Source: Alitta virens (lineage: Eukaryota; Annelida; Polychaeta; Phyllodocida; Nereididae). From it: DNA of 64,000 nt. The translations under genes were made by a program, and so were the position numbers. Positions 12,801 through 22,739 of this stretch are shown here, in pieces; the stretch's first letter is position 1; every line of letters starts with the position of its first letter. The stretch covers positions 11,354,407 through 11,418,406 of the forward strand of contig OW028584.1 of assembly GCA_932294295.1 (NCBI GenBank), in the 5' to 3' direction. The notes beneath the pieces are model-generated. The model did not search any database, was not told the origin of the DNA, and worked only from the letters and a program-made list of their open reading frames with translations.

Positions 12801-15800
12801 CAAACAATATAGAAGTCTCAGACCATTAGTTGTAAATAGTTGAGCAAGGTCTCATTCAACACTTTACAGCTCTTTACCACTTGATCATATCATGCAAAAA
12901 TAAAAAAAATAAAAAACTGAAATTTCAAAGTGTTCGAATGATTTTGACCCTGTACCTACCTATCTATCTATCTATCTATCTATCTATCTGTCTATCTATC
13001 TATCTATCTATCTGTCTATCTATCCATCTATCTATCTGTCTATCTATCCTAATTTCCTGCCTTCTTAATTTCTTCTCTTTCATCTGTCTTCCTTTCCACT
13101 CTATTCATTTCCTTTCTCTTTCCATTCGTTCATTTTCGCCCACTTTTAACCTTCTGCCGAATGCCTAAACAAGCCGAGCTATTACTTTGTCAGAGGACGT
13201 TAATTGAGTGCACAACCAGTCCTGTCAGGTGCAGCTCTAATTACACTGCTAATGAATCTGCCTCGGGCAGACCCATCTTTGTTTCTCAGGAACTTTGCAA
13301 AAGCAAAAGAAAATGATACACGATTGGTTGCAGAAGAATACTGAACCGAAGTAGAATACTGTACTGCTAAAAGACTGGGTGGCCTAATGGTTAATGTATC
13401 GGTTTCTTCCGTTGGAGATCCTAGGTTCAAATCCTGGTCTGGGTGATCTTCACGAGCTACATCTCAGCTGGATGTCTTAACTCATTCCCAAGAGACATTT
13501 GATAAAAAATCATTTAAAAAAAAAGCCAATGCCTTGTGTTGGGTGATATTTGAAATGCAAGTTAAGATGTTACATGGTCTACATGGGTAAAAATACAGAC
13601 AAAATCAACAGTGTGACATTGCCATTCTAAACCGGGGACAAAGTGACACTGATGCTCTTAATTAATGACAGAAATAAGAAGAATATTTCCCTAAAGAGTG
13701 ACAGGCGACAGTTTTGATATTCTTAGTTATTACTTCGTTAAAAAGTGACATGAGACATTAGATTTTCTCTAAAATGGTGACGTTGGAAATTAAGTCCTAT
13801 TTTTGGGACCATTGTAGATCCCTAGATATCCTACATTGGGTAAATGTGTAACAGCCCTATCATCTCAATACATGTGTTTCTTGTAGCTACTCCTACATGC
13901 TTGTACAAGTTGGCTAGTCCCATTAAGACAATGCAGTACATTGCACAATGTCAAACCTTCTATTTCTAGTGTATTTGACGTTGGAGGTCAGAGGGGAGAA
14001 CGGCGGAAATGGCTACAAGTCTTCGATGCCGCAAGCGCCATCTTGTTTTTGCTCGATTCGTCAAGTTTCGATATCACGCTTCGCGAAGATACGTCTAAGA
14101 ACCGATTGCTGGAAGCCATTGAAACATTTGATCAGGTCTATAACAACAGGTGATTTGTCTTTTTAGAACCGATACTATGCTGGGACCCCACCCACGGGGT
14201 AGATGTGTAACATGGTGTGGAATCCAAGCCTTATCATCTCATTATTACATCTGCCTCTGGCATCTGGTCATATAAGCTGAGTAAACTTCAGACCCAGTAG
14301 CATTGAGACATTGAACCTATCTGATTCAGATTTTCGCTTTTAACGCAATCACCAGGATTATATTTTCTCAGGAAGATTCACTTATCAAATATCTAGCTGA
14401 ACGAACTGTTATTCAGCGTCTTCAGCATTTTCATTTCTGTTCTTCTGTCATGAGATCTGTCAGGTCCAGGATTACAAACTGTGGTATATGCATTATGTTT
14501 CAGGTGGTTGCGGAATGTGTCAGTGATATTGTTCATAAACAAAACAGATCTACTTGAAGAAAAGATTAACGCGGGGAAGTCATTCCAGTCATTCGTCGAT
14601 GGGATTGACCCTTCCGAAAAATACTATCCATATTTCCAAGGCTACCGGGAATTTCAGCCGAGAGGTATTTTATTATTTGACTGGGACTATATTATTTAGG
14701 ATGAGATACCTTTGTTAAAGAAAGCAGTTTTCATTGTTAATTTTATTTTTTAACATTTTGTTATTGATATATTATTGAATTTCCCTTTAAAATATTTTGA
14801 AAAAGCAACAGATTCACAACTACAGGCAGTCCATTACAAATGGAAAACAATCCAAAAAATGTTACAGAAAAGCACTGAAACAAGGACAATTAATGTGTGT
14901 GAATACCAAGTATTGCCTGTAAATTGACCATAATCCTCAAGATAAGATAAGATTTTATTTCCTTTACTCTTGACTAAACCTGTGACTTTTTCTGCTAGGC
15001 CAATCATTCATCCAGTTCTGTTTCTACTGCATGAGCTTGCAAGGACATCACAAATATTGTAACGTTGTTAATAAAACTACACAAACTCCGTTGCGTCCAT
15101 GACATTCGGTTAGAGACACTGCAAATGCCAGTGTCAGTGTTCTCCCTGCAGCAAACCAGGACAATTTGGGACTTTTGCCACAGCAAAGAAACCACCATTT
15201 ACACAAGGTCAAGGGCCAGCTTTGAAGTAGTTATTTTCCCTTGAACAGTAGCGGATTTAGGAGGAGGAGGTTTAGGGGGTTTAAACCATCTTTAAAAATT
15301 CAAAAAATTCTGCGGTCCCCGCAATACATTTTGATTTGTTCCCCCCCCCCCCCCCCAGTAAAACAAATTCCGGATCGGCCCCTGTTGCCTCTCTTTCACA
15401 TGTGTTCCTTGAATCCTGAAACAGATTGTTTGTTTTAACAATTTTTTTAATTATTATTATTTATTATTTTTTAATAATAAGTGTCATTTAGTGACCAACC
15501 AAGCTTTTTGGTAAAGGCGCCCAAGACATTGTTTGACCTTACCAACTGATTGGTGAATTTAACCATTAAATGGTAAAACATATACAGTTGTATGGTCATT
15601 CAATATCTTGTTTAATCATGAAATTTTGAGCAAATTTTGTGTTTTTAGTGCGTTTTTGTAGTTTTGCTAACCAGGTCAAGGGGAGTAGTTAGTAATGACC
15701 CAATGGGGGGGGGGGGGTGCAACTCTTTATAGTAATTGTAGAGCAACAGAATGTTATAAAGAAAAGGTATCGCTATCCATGTAACATTACCATTGTAGTA

Positions 15801-18191
15801 ATATATCATTATTCATAATAATTTTAACATAATAATGATAACAAACATTTGACTAAATGCCTTATATTACAACTGCTTGAATGGAGCAGGGGTTGCATGT
15901 TGCCATGAGAAAAATATGTGATTTTGGCTAATTCGAGCAAGCTGATTCTAAACCTGATGTATGTTAAAAAAATTCAAATGCAGATAATTGTACTTTCATA
16001 ACAATCATTCTTAACTCCAAATATTAAATATTGATAAAGCATGTTGATGTCCTATGTAGAGTCATCATGTCTGAATTTGTCAACATCACATGTTTTTTTT
16101 ATCCCCCCTCCCCCCCCAAAGAAAAATCACATTCAGGGTTTATAATGGATTTCGGAAGGTTCGCTATATTTCCACCAGGTGGCTATGACAGAATACTGCA
16201 ATCTATCGACAGAAAAGTTCCCGCCTTTGATTGTAATTGGCTGAAGCGAAGTGCATCCTAGCAGCAGTATTTTTTTTAGTGCATTTTATTGTATATTTGA
16301 CATTTTATTATCCAATTAATTTCCACTTTTTCCCTGAGAAAATTATATTTATGGAATCAGTTAGTTATGATCTACCATGTCTGAAAAAGCAAAGCGAGTA
16401 ATGCGAAGAGACTTATGTCCTTCTGAATTCAGGGCTGCTCAGTGAAAATACTCTATTGAGAAGGAACATCAGGAAGGAAAAACACAGTCTGCAATAAATC
16501 TAAGCAGTGCCTGCTTGTTGATCCTCCTTTTGAGACATATTTCAGAAAATTCGAATTTGTTGTCCAACGCTATATTCATAGTTCAATATTTCATAAACCC
16601 GCAAACTGTAAAATAAGAGATAATTTTTTTATCAAAACAGAGGAAGAACGCAAGGAGTTCATTGAAGCAGTCTCAAGCATGGAACGGAATTCTGAAAACT
16701 TGAGCGCCAGTAAAATGTCCAAAAAGTTGTCCATGAGGAATGATGTGACTAAAGAAGTCATTAAAGCAGCCGTGTTCATCAAGAAAGTCTTCTTGGTAAT
16801 GTACATTATGCTTTTTTATAATGAAATATAATTATGGATTTTTAAAAACTGAAATATTGTAAGGATCCATTATTAATGTCAAATTGTTTTTCCGAACTTT
16901 TTCGGTCATATCTTAGTTTAAAAAGCTAAGAGCTATACAAAATGGACAGAAATGTTAGTAGTTGGTCAAGACCAAACTTTCTATCAACCATAGAAAACCC
17001 TCTCTCTACCTCTCAATTAACTGCAAATTTCCAATTTCCAATGACCTTTCTTTTGCCAATTTTCATCATTATGGCCATTTGTCATAATCACAGAGAAGCA
17101 GAAGAAATTACAATGGACTCTATTATAGCATTAATTGTCTCAGATGGGTCTTTCCATCACTTAGAAAGTTGGTCTTTGATTCATCGTTAACATTTCTATC
17201 CATTTTGTGCTGCTCCATGCCATTGATGGAAAAATATAACATTTATTTTGAAGCCTACAATAATGTATGAATAGTAGAAAAAAAACGTTATTTATAAAAG
17301 GTCAAAACGTCTGTAAGAGATTATTTTTACATACCAGAAAGGACGTTTCTTAATTGACTATTACCATTACAGCCAATTTCTTAGATTTGGGAAATAAACT
17401 CTAGAGAACGTCATGTAAATCCATTACTCCCATTGGTTATGGCATGCATTCCCTCAGCCAATGATATTCCTGAATTCACATGCGAATTGATTGATTGATT
17501 GAATCATCAAAAATTGTTAATATATCTTGTTAATTTACAGCTGAACTCTAGACTTGGAAGTTAAACTCCAGATAATGTCATGTGAATCCTGGTATCCAAT
17601 TGGCCAAGGGACTGATTTAACCAATGATTTAACCAATGGGATTCATGGATTCAATGATGTCATCTGGAGTTCAGTTGCCAAGTCTTTGAAATTAGCTGTT
17701 TACAAACAAAATCCTGGTTGACCAGACTAATTGTTATATTTGTTCAAGGGCAAACCTTAATTAATGTCCTCATATTTATAACATCCAATTCATATATGTG
17801 ATCATTGATGAAGACAAGTGCGTTTTGTTTTAGTTAATTGGAAATTTTATGTGAATCTTTAATCGCTGTAGGTGGCCCCACGATAGCGAATGGACACCTT
17901 CTTAGTAGGTCTCCTCACATAATGTATAAAAATAAGTTTCTTGTTTTATATGTACATATTAGTACATCAATATGAAATAAAAGAATGAATCTGAATCTTG
18001 ATTTAATCTCACAGGATGTTGCGCGCCGTCCTCGTCAGGATGAATTCGGCTCGAACTGGCATTCGGATCACTCCTGCGAATACTACTACACTTGTGCCGT
18101 GGATACCCACAACATCCGGAAGGTGATGGAAGGTTGTCGGGCAGTTGTAATTAAACACCATCTAAAAATATGGGGACTTGGTGTTTCTTAG
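6872..18191 (+). CDS. Atypical Gs-like heterotrimeric G-protein alpha subunit
   Basis: Eleven coding exons: 6872-7001, 7471-7543, 8704-8758, 8868-8981, 11360-11457, 12371-12425, 12511-12596, 13970-14149, 14504-14664, 16641-16795, 18015-18191. They total 1284 nt, 427 residues plus TAG, with all phases agreeing. G-alpha subunits bind GDP/GTP and relay receptor signals at the inner membrane. Motifs: P-loop GPGESGKST (44-52), switch I LRCRVMT with catalytic Arg181, switch II DVGGQR with Gln211, INKTDL (275-280) and TCAVDT (395-400), so GTPase residues are intact. Core segments (IPSDQDILRCRV, RWLRNVSVILF, TCAVDT) are closest to Gs. Odd points: no MGC lipidation start (begins MIRRLSCG, with Cys7 the only early cysteine); an enlarged loop at about 295-375; and a last helix, VIKHHLKIWGLGVS, resembling Gi/Gz rather than Gs. 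Start is the first Met after an in-frame TGA. G-alpha identity is certain; subclass is uncertain. Confidence 0.93.
7585..7707. repeat. GATA/GGATA microsatellite
   Basis: Interrupted (GATA)n with GGATA and GTAGATA variants in a G-alpha intron. Reading frames across it give only Tyr/Leu/Ser repeats and are not genes. Confidence 0.95.
8211..8549. mobile_element. MITE-like element with about 45-bp terminal inverted repeats
   Basis: The left end (AAGC-AAGCC...GGCTACGGCGTGTGCC TTGCTAGA) is matched inverted by the right end near 8497-8546 (TCTAGCAAGGCACATGCCGTAGCC). It is about 340 bp, has no coding capacity, and is GC-richer than the surrounding intron. Confidence 0.75.
9279..9382. repeat. Short tandem repeat, CAGTCAAATTGTCAATCAATTTA unit of about 30 bp
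   Basis: Roughly three and a half imperfect copies of a unit containing GTCAATCAATTTAGAC and CCAGTCAAATTGTC lie in G-alpha intron 4. Confidence 0.8.
9581..9702. mobile_element. Small inverted-repeat element ending in GGCGGATCCAGCC
   Basis: Ends CACCGGCGGATCCAGCC and GGCTGGATCCGCCAGTG are inverted. A related terminus recurs at about 20281-20302. Confidence 0.6.
12180..12300. mobile_element. MITE copy, CCCAGATAGCATTCCAAAT family (decayed left end)
   Basis: The right end AATTTGGAATGCTATCTGG matches the termini of the copies at 28091-28209 and 57427-57633. The internal GATGTTG...ATATAGAAACGA segment is also shared. Confidence 0.7.
12951..13049. repeat. TCTA microsatellite
   Basis: (TCTA)n with TCTG interruptions in the intron preceding G-alpha exon 8. 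Confidence 0.95.
13371..13510 (+). mobile_element. tRNA-derived SINE
   Basis: The head contains a pol III A-box-like TGGCCTAATGG and, about 45 nt on, a B box GGTTCAAATCC. It is followed by a body with GAGCTACATCTCAGCTGGA that recurs at about 47228-47246. The ends do not pair as a proper acceptor stem and there is a non-tRNA body, so I call it a SINE, not a tRNA gene. Confidence 0.7.
14193..14320. mobile_element. SINE body fragment
   Basis: Shares GGTCATATAAGCTGA and CTTCAGACCCAGTAGCATT with 6268-6388 and, partly, with 47265-47340 and 48185-48215. Inverted pieces occur at about 25440-25500 and 26630-26660. Confidence 0.65.
16153..16460 (+). mobile_element. Repeat family A copy 1 (about 300 bp)
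   Basis: Shares its whole length with 51048-51355 (direct) and 21315-21605 (inverted). Landmarks are TTTCCACCAGGTGGCTA, GGCTGAAGCGAAGTGCATCC, AGCAGCAGTATTTTT and GAATTCAGGGCTGCTCAGTG. No protein is encoded. Confidence 0.85.
16641..16795 (+). CDS. G-alpha exon 10: lineage-specific insert
   Basis: This 155-nt exon (about residues 318-369) encodes a charged, Ser/Lys/Met-rich segment starting EEERKEFIEAVSSMERN and ending with a helix like FIKKVFL that aligns with the Gs FIRDEFL segment. The middle part has no counterpart I recognise in canonical Gs (about 394 residues). Acceptor ...AAAACAG and donor GTAATG are present and phases fit. Confidence 0.8.
17551..17685. mobile_element. MITE family C copy, GACTTGGAA...TTCCAAGTC termini
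   Basis: Inverted ends (GACTTGGAAGTTAAACTCCAG and CTGGAGTTCAGTTGCCAAGTC) surround CCAATTGG/CCAATGGG segments. Related copies lie at about 40190-40325 and 51800-51902, with pieces near 17385-17480 and at 57910-58520. Confidence 0.75.
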
Positions 18192-18904
18192 TAGGTTGGG
18201 TACTAAATCTCGGTATCAATATTAACAGCATAATTTAACTGTAAACTGTCATGTATATTTACAAGTGCCTTTGGTTGGATTTTTTTTTCATATTTATTCA
18301 ACAGTATTTATTTTTATAACCATAAATCTATTTACAATTTACTGTCTAATGGTTTTTAATCTAAACAATAACTTTTAATTTAGATTTGAATGTTGTGAGA
18401 GAACTAGGCTTATTTACTGACTTAATAATTGCTAATCATAGCCCTCTTCTTGATGTGAATTTGCCAACCAAGAAAATTAAGGTGTTTCAGGTAATTTATA
18501 AGTTCAAATTACACATTTTCACGATTTCTTCACTGTAAATACAGTTCCTTAATTTACGAATTCTGTGTTTAACCCCACAGCTGTTTGTGTTTTGTTAAGG
18601 GCCTTTATATATTTTGGTTTATAACCATGCATTAGGCTTGTCTAAATGAATGTTTGTTATCCCAAAATAAAATAATAAAATAATCTTCTTATTTATGTTG
18701 TATATTATTATTGTGCTTAAATATAAATTGATGTCTTTTTTATAACAAAAAAGAAAAAAAAAACCCCTTGCAATTATTGGCTTGAAATTAAAACTTGCCC
18801 ATGTCGGCCATTAAAAGGGCCCCAGCATCAAATTACTCATTGAGGCAGACTTCATGGTTGTCATGGTTGTCAGCTGAGAACTTCCAAATGGAGCCACTTA
18901 AGTC
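18192..18904 (+). other. 3' UTR of G-alpha and downstream sequence, with one possible orphan exon
   Basis: A cluster of AATAAA signals near 18665-18675 is a plausible polyadenylation region. Within it, 18384-18490 is open in one frame, preceded by a pyrimidine-rich tract and TAG and followed by GTAATT. I do not recognise its 35-residue translation. Confidence 0.4.
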
Positions 18905-19470
18905 ATGGGGACCAGTTCCAAAATAGATCAACATAGAATATGGCAGGTAAGGACCTGTAGCTGGCTGGCAGCAGCATTGATGTAATTACGTGAAGTAGAC
19001 CTACTCATAATTGTGCATTGTGCAGTGGTTTATTATCGTTTTAATAATTATGCAGAATGACTCTTCAATTCTCTCTTGATTCTAAGAGTGTGATATCACA
19101 GTTTTCTACTGTGTTTGCAAAACAATACTCGAACCGAACAAGACAGCATTGTAAAAGCATTAAGACGTAATTAAAGCTTAATCAAAACAGTTTGGCAGTT
19201 AAAAGTTCCAATTGAATAAGGCAATGCATAGGGACCAGTTCCAAAATAGATCAACATAGAATATGGCAGGTAAGGACCTGTAGCTGGCTGGCAGCAGCAT
19301 TTGTGGTTTATTATCGTTTTAATAATTACGTAGAATCACTCTTCAATTCTCTCTTGATTCTAAGAGTGTGATGTCACAGTTTTCTACTGTGTTTGCATGA
19401 ATTTCATGCTTCATTTCCTAATGAAACAAAACAACAAGACAGCATTTTAAAAGCATTGATACATAAGCAA
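18905..19470. repeat. Imperfect tandem duplication, about 325 bp unit
   Basis: A 70-bp segment from GGGACCAGTTCCAAAATAGA occurs at about 18907 and again at 19230. The following block (GTGGTTTATTATCGTTTTAA through the GTGTTTGCA end) occurs at about 19025-19118 and 19305-19398, and AACAAGACAGCATT closes each copy. Confidence 0.85.
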
Positions 19471-20829
19471 AAGAAATTAATCTTTAGACTTTCAGGTGAA
19501 TACATAGTAAACGAAGACATTACACCCCAGTACAGATGAAAAAGAAAAGTATAAAAGACTATTCTACATAATTATTACAACAATAATAATTTTAAATAAC
19601 CACATAAAATGAGAAGTAGATGTTTTTTTTTTTAAATTTCTCTTAATTTAACCACTTCATGTTTATAAATCGACACACAACTTTCTTTTTCTTAAAATTG
19701 AATTTTACAGACTGTATATTGTATATGGTACATGCACAAGTTTCTATGGCCTGTAAGCCGTATGAACATGTGAGTTGCAGATAATAAAAAAATTTTGTTC
19801 AACTTTCAAAAAAGTTTGCAAAGGCCTTTTGAAATGCGATACTTGAAATACTGATTTTCTAAAAGTAAAAATATATTTTTGGCATATTCCATGGCGAAAC
19901 AACTAATGTAAAGTCAGTATCGGCAAAGAAGCTTGCGATCATGGTAGGTAGGCCTATTCCAAGATAATTGACCATGATATTATTCATTTAAGTTAAAAAG
20001 ATTTCTTTAAAACCTAGCATAAGTCAAATTTGCCTAAGTTGCATCTCTGCACAACTCTAATCAAATTTGTAGGACCCATTGGCTGTGTATTCCATTTATG
20101 AATCTTGGCATAAGTCGAAACTTTGCCTAACTGGAATCACTGTCAGGTCCAGGGGGGGGGGGGGGGGAATATGGGGTCCCCCCTCCCCCTACCAATCCTT
20201 AAGTATAATTGTGATAGGGACATTTTTCATGATTTTGGCCATTTGCCCCCCCCCCCCATAGAGCCTTTGCCACTGTAGAGTCAGGGCTGGATCCGCCAGT
20301 GACTGGAATGAAATCAGGTGGTCCATTTGAATTCGATGCTAAACAGAACTTTAATTATCAAAAGAAATACCAAAAAAACAGAGATATGAAGGTAAAGTCA
20401 AATTTAAACTTATTCTCACGACATTTTGGAGTATTGAATTGCCGTCTTCGGGTTGCCAGCAAATCTTAAATATCACCATTCAGTGCCAACAATATGCATA
20501 AGATCGTAAGTGGCATATATTCGTGCTAACCTTTTGATGTGTTCTGGACGTCGGTCTATTTTTAAGCAGGATTTGCAGTTTCTCATGTCCTGAGGTGACA
20601 TTTCAGTGGGCAAATACAAGGTTGGGAAATGTCTACCTTATACAGTATAAGATTAATAAACCTTTCATTAACTTGTTTGCTACACTGTTGATGGATTGTT
20701 TATATGTTGGACCTAAGTTACACATTTACCTCATCGTCCTAATGCAATGGATGGGGTCCTCATCTTGCTCCAGGAAAGCTCGCAAAAGATAAATGTCCAC
20801 TTGCTTTTCGGTCGTATTTAAACAGAAAA

Positions 20830-21160
20830 AGCTTGGAGCAGCACTAAGTGGACAGAAATGTTCTACTAAAAGGTCAAAGCTCAACTTTCTAACCCAATTT
20901 AAAAAACTCCTTTCTGTATAAGTGAACTTAAGTTTCTTTTGTCTTTGCAATGCTAACTGTTTGCCATTATGCCATCATTATGGCTATTGTTATGGTCAGA
21001 AAGAAGCAGCAAAAATTATAATGGAGATTTAAAGTAAACTTCAAGAAGTTATTTCTTTACCATGTAATTGTTATCAGCTACAAAATTGGGATTTGAATTG
21101 TTGCGAAAACCTGTCCATTTTGTGCTGCTCCAAGCCATTTACGGAAAAATATAACCGAAA
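20830..21160 (-). mobile_element. Dispersed repeat with GTGCTGCTCCA(A/T)GCCAT end
   Basis: Shares GGACAGAAATGTT, CTTTCTAACCCA and TTGTGCTGCTCCAAGCCATT with 16940-17240 and, more decayed, with 11990-12130. Its function is unknown. The inverse strand assignment is arbitrary. Confidence 0.55.
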
Positions 21161-21314
21161 AACAGGTAGATATTTATTCTGAATCCTTCTGCTACTGATT
21201 AAAAAACAAACAATGATTTCATGCAGCGCATATTTTTAGTGACTTTATATGAATCGGTATGTAAATACGGTCTGTTATCAAACTAAATGTACTAAACAAT
21301 GGCACAAGGTGAGT

Positions 21315-21605
21315 CTTTTTCACTGAGCAGCCCTGAATTCAGCAAGACATAAGTCTTTCTTCTCCTCTTATTACTCATTTTGCTTTCCAGACCTAGTAGG
21401 TCATCACTAACTGATTCCATGAATATAATTTTCTCTGGGAAATAACAGAAATCAATTGAAAGATAAGAAGTCAAATATACGTTAAATTGCACTAAAAAAT
21501 ACTGCTGCTAGGATGCAGCCAATCACAACCAAGGGCGGGATTTTTTCAGCCAATAGAATTGCAGTATTCTGTCGTAGCCACCTGGTGGAAATACAGAGCA
21601 CCTTT
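21315..21605 (-). mobile_element. Repeat family A copy 2 (inverted)
   Basis: Reverse complement of the 16153-16460 element with small internal changes. Confidence 0.85.
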
Positions 21606-22267
21606 CTTGAAATCCACTATTGTCATAGGCCAATCCTGAGCACTAATAAATGTGGCAAATGTAAGGTGCCACGTACGTTTGATGTAAAATTATACAAGAC
21701 TTAGTGTAAATGCTATAAATATTATTTTGTGCAGAAAATAGTAGCAATATGTCTGTGTTAACATATAGCGAGTTAACTAAGTTTAGGATTATAATTGCTA
21801 CTCCGTGGGCTCATAGTAATTTGTTCCAATTGAATAAGGCAATGCATTTTAGCTAGACTCGAGACTCACGACGAATAATTAAATGAAATAACCTTCCTAT
21901 TTTCAGTTTATGAAAGGCCAAGAGGAACACTCTAAAAGAGATTGCCTGGCCATACTGCATACTGCATTGCAGTAATTAGGCAATTTGACTTGTGAAGTCT
22001 TTCCGCGTTAATGGGGCCATCAAAGTAGTCTACTGAAGAATCAAAACATTTTTTACATAAGTTTAAACTAGTAGGTTAGGCTAGAAAATTGCCTTCATCA
22101 TTTGCGTTCCTTCTGAGTTGGATTATATACTCCATATTAGCGCACTTTACAAATCTTTGATATCAAAATGGGAGGGTCCAAATGTTGCTGCAGTGTTTGT
22201 ATTTTATGTTTTATAATAATTAGATTCATTTTTTAATGTTTTTGTTTCGTCTGCACTTTTTGTATTT

Positions 22268-22722
22268 GCACATGTACAGTCGATCAATAGCTCTTTGAGC
22301 TAATTTTATGTGATATGTTATCTCGACTTTAAATAAAGATTATTCTATTCTTATATTCTATTTATATTCTATTGATATTCTATTTATATTCTATTTATAT
22401 TCTATTTATATTCTATTTATATTCTATTTATATTATATTTATATTATATTTATATTATATCACATATACAGTCGATCAATAGCTCTTTGAGCTAATTTTA
22501 TTGTTATGTCATCTCGACTTTAAATAAAAATTATTCTATTCTATTCTATTCTATTCTATTCTATTCTATTCTACTCTATCAAATTATATTATATTATCAT
22601 ATTATATTACATATACAGTCGATCAATAGGTCTTTGAGCTAATTTTATTGTTATGTCATCTCGACTTTAAGCAAAGGTCATTCTATTCTCTTCTATTCTA
22701 TTCTATTCTATTCTATTCTTTG
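22268..22722 (+). repeat. Three head-to-tail retroelement-like tails with pentanucleotide arrays
   Basis: The segment TACAGTCGATCAATAGCTC through CTCGACTTTAAATAAA is present three times (about 22275, 22468, 22614). Each copy is followed by (TTCTA)n or (TATTCTATTTA)n arrays. The pattern looks like repeated 3' ends of a retroposon with a microsatellite tail. Confidence 0.8.
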
Positions 22723-22739
22723 ATATATTTTAATAGTGC

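Noticed and set aside
13371..13450. Possible tRNA gene
   Set aside because: A and B boxes are present but the acceptor stem does not pair and a non-tRNA body follows; treated as a SINE. The same applies to 50875-50945.
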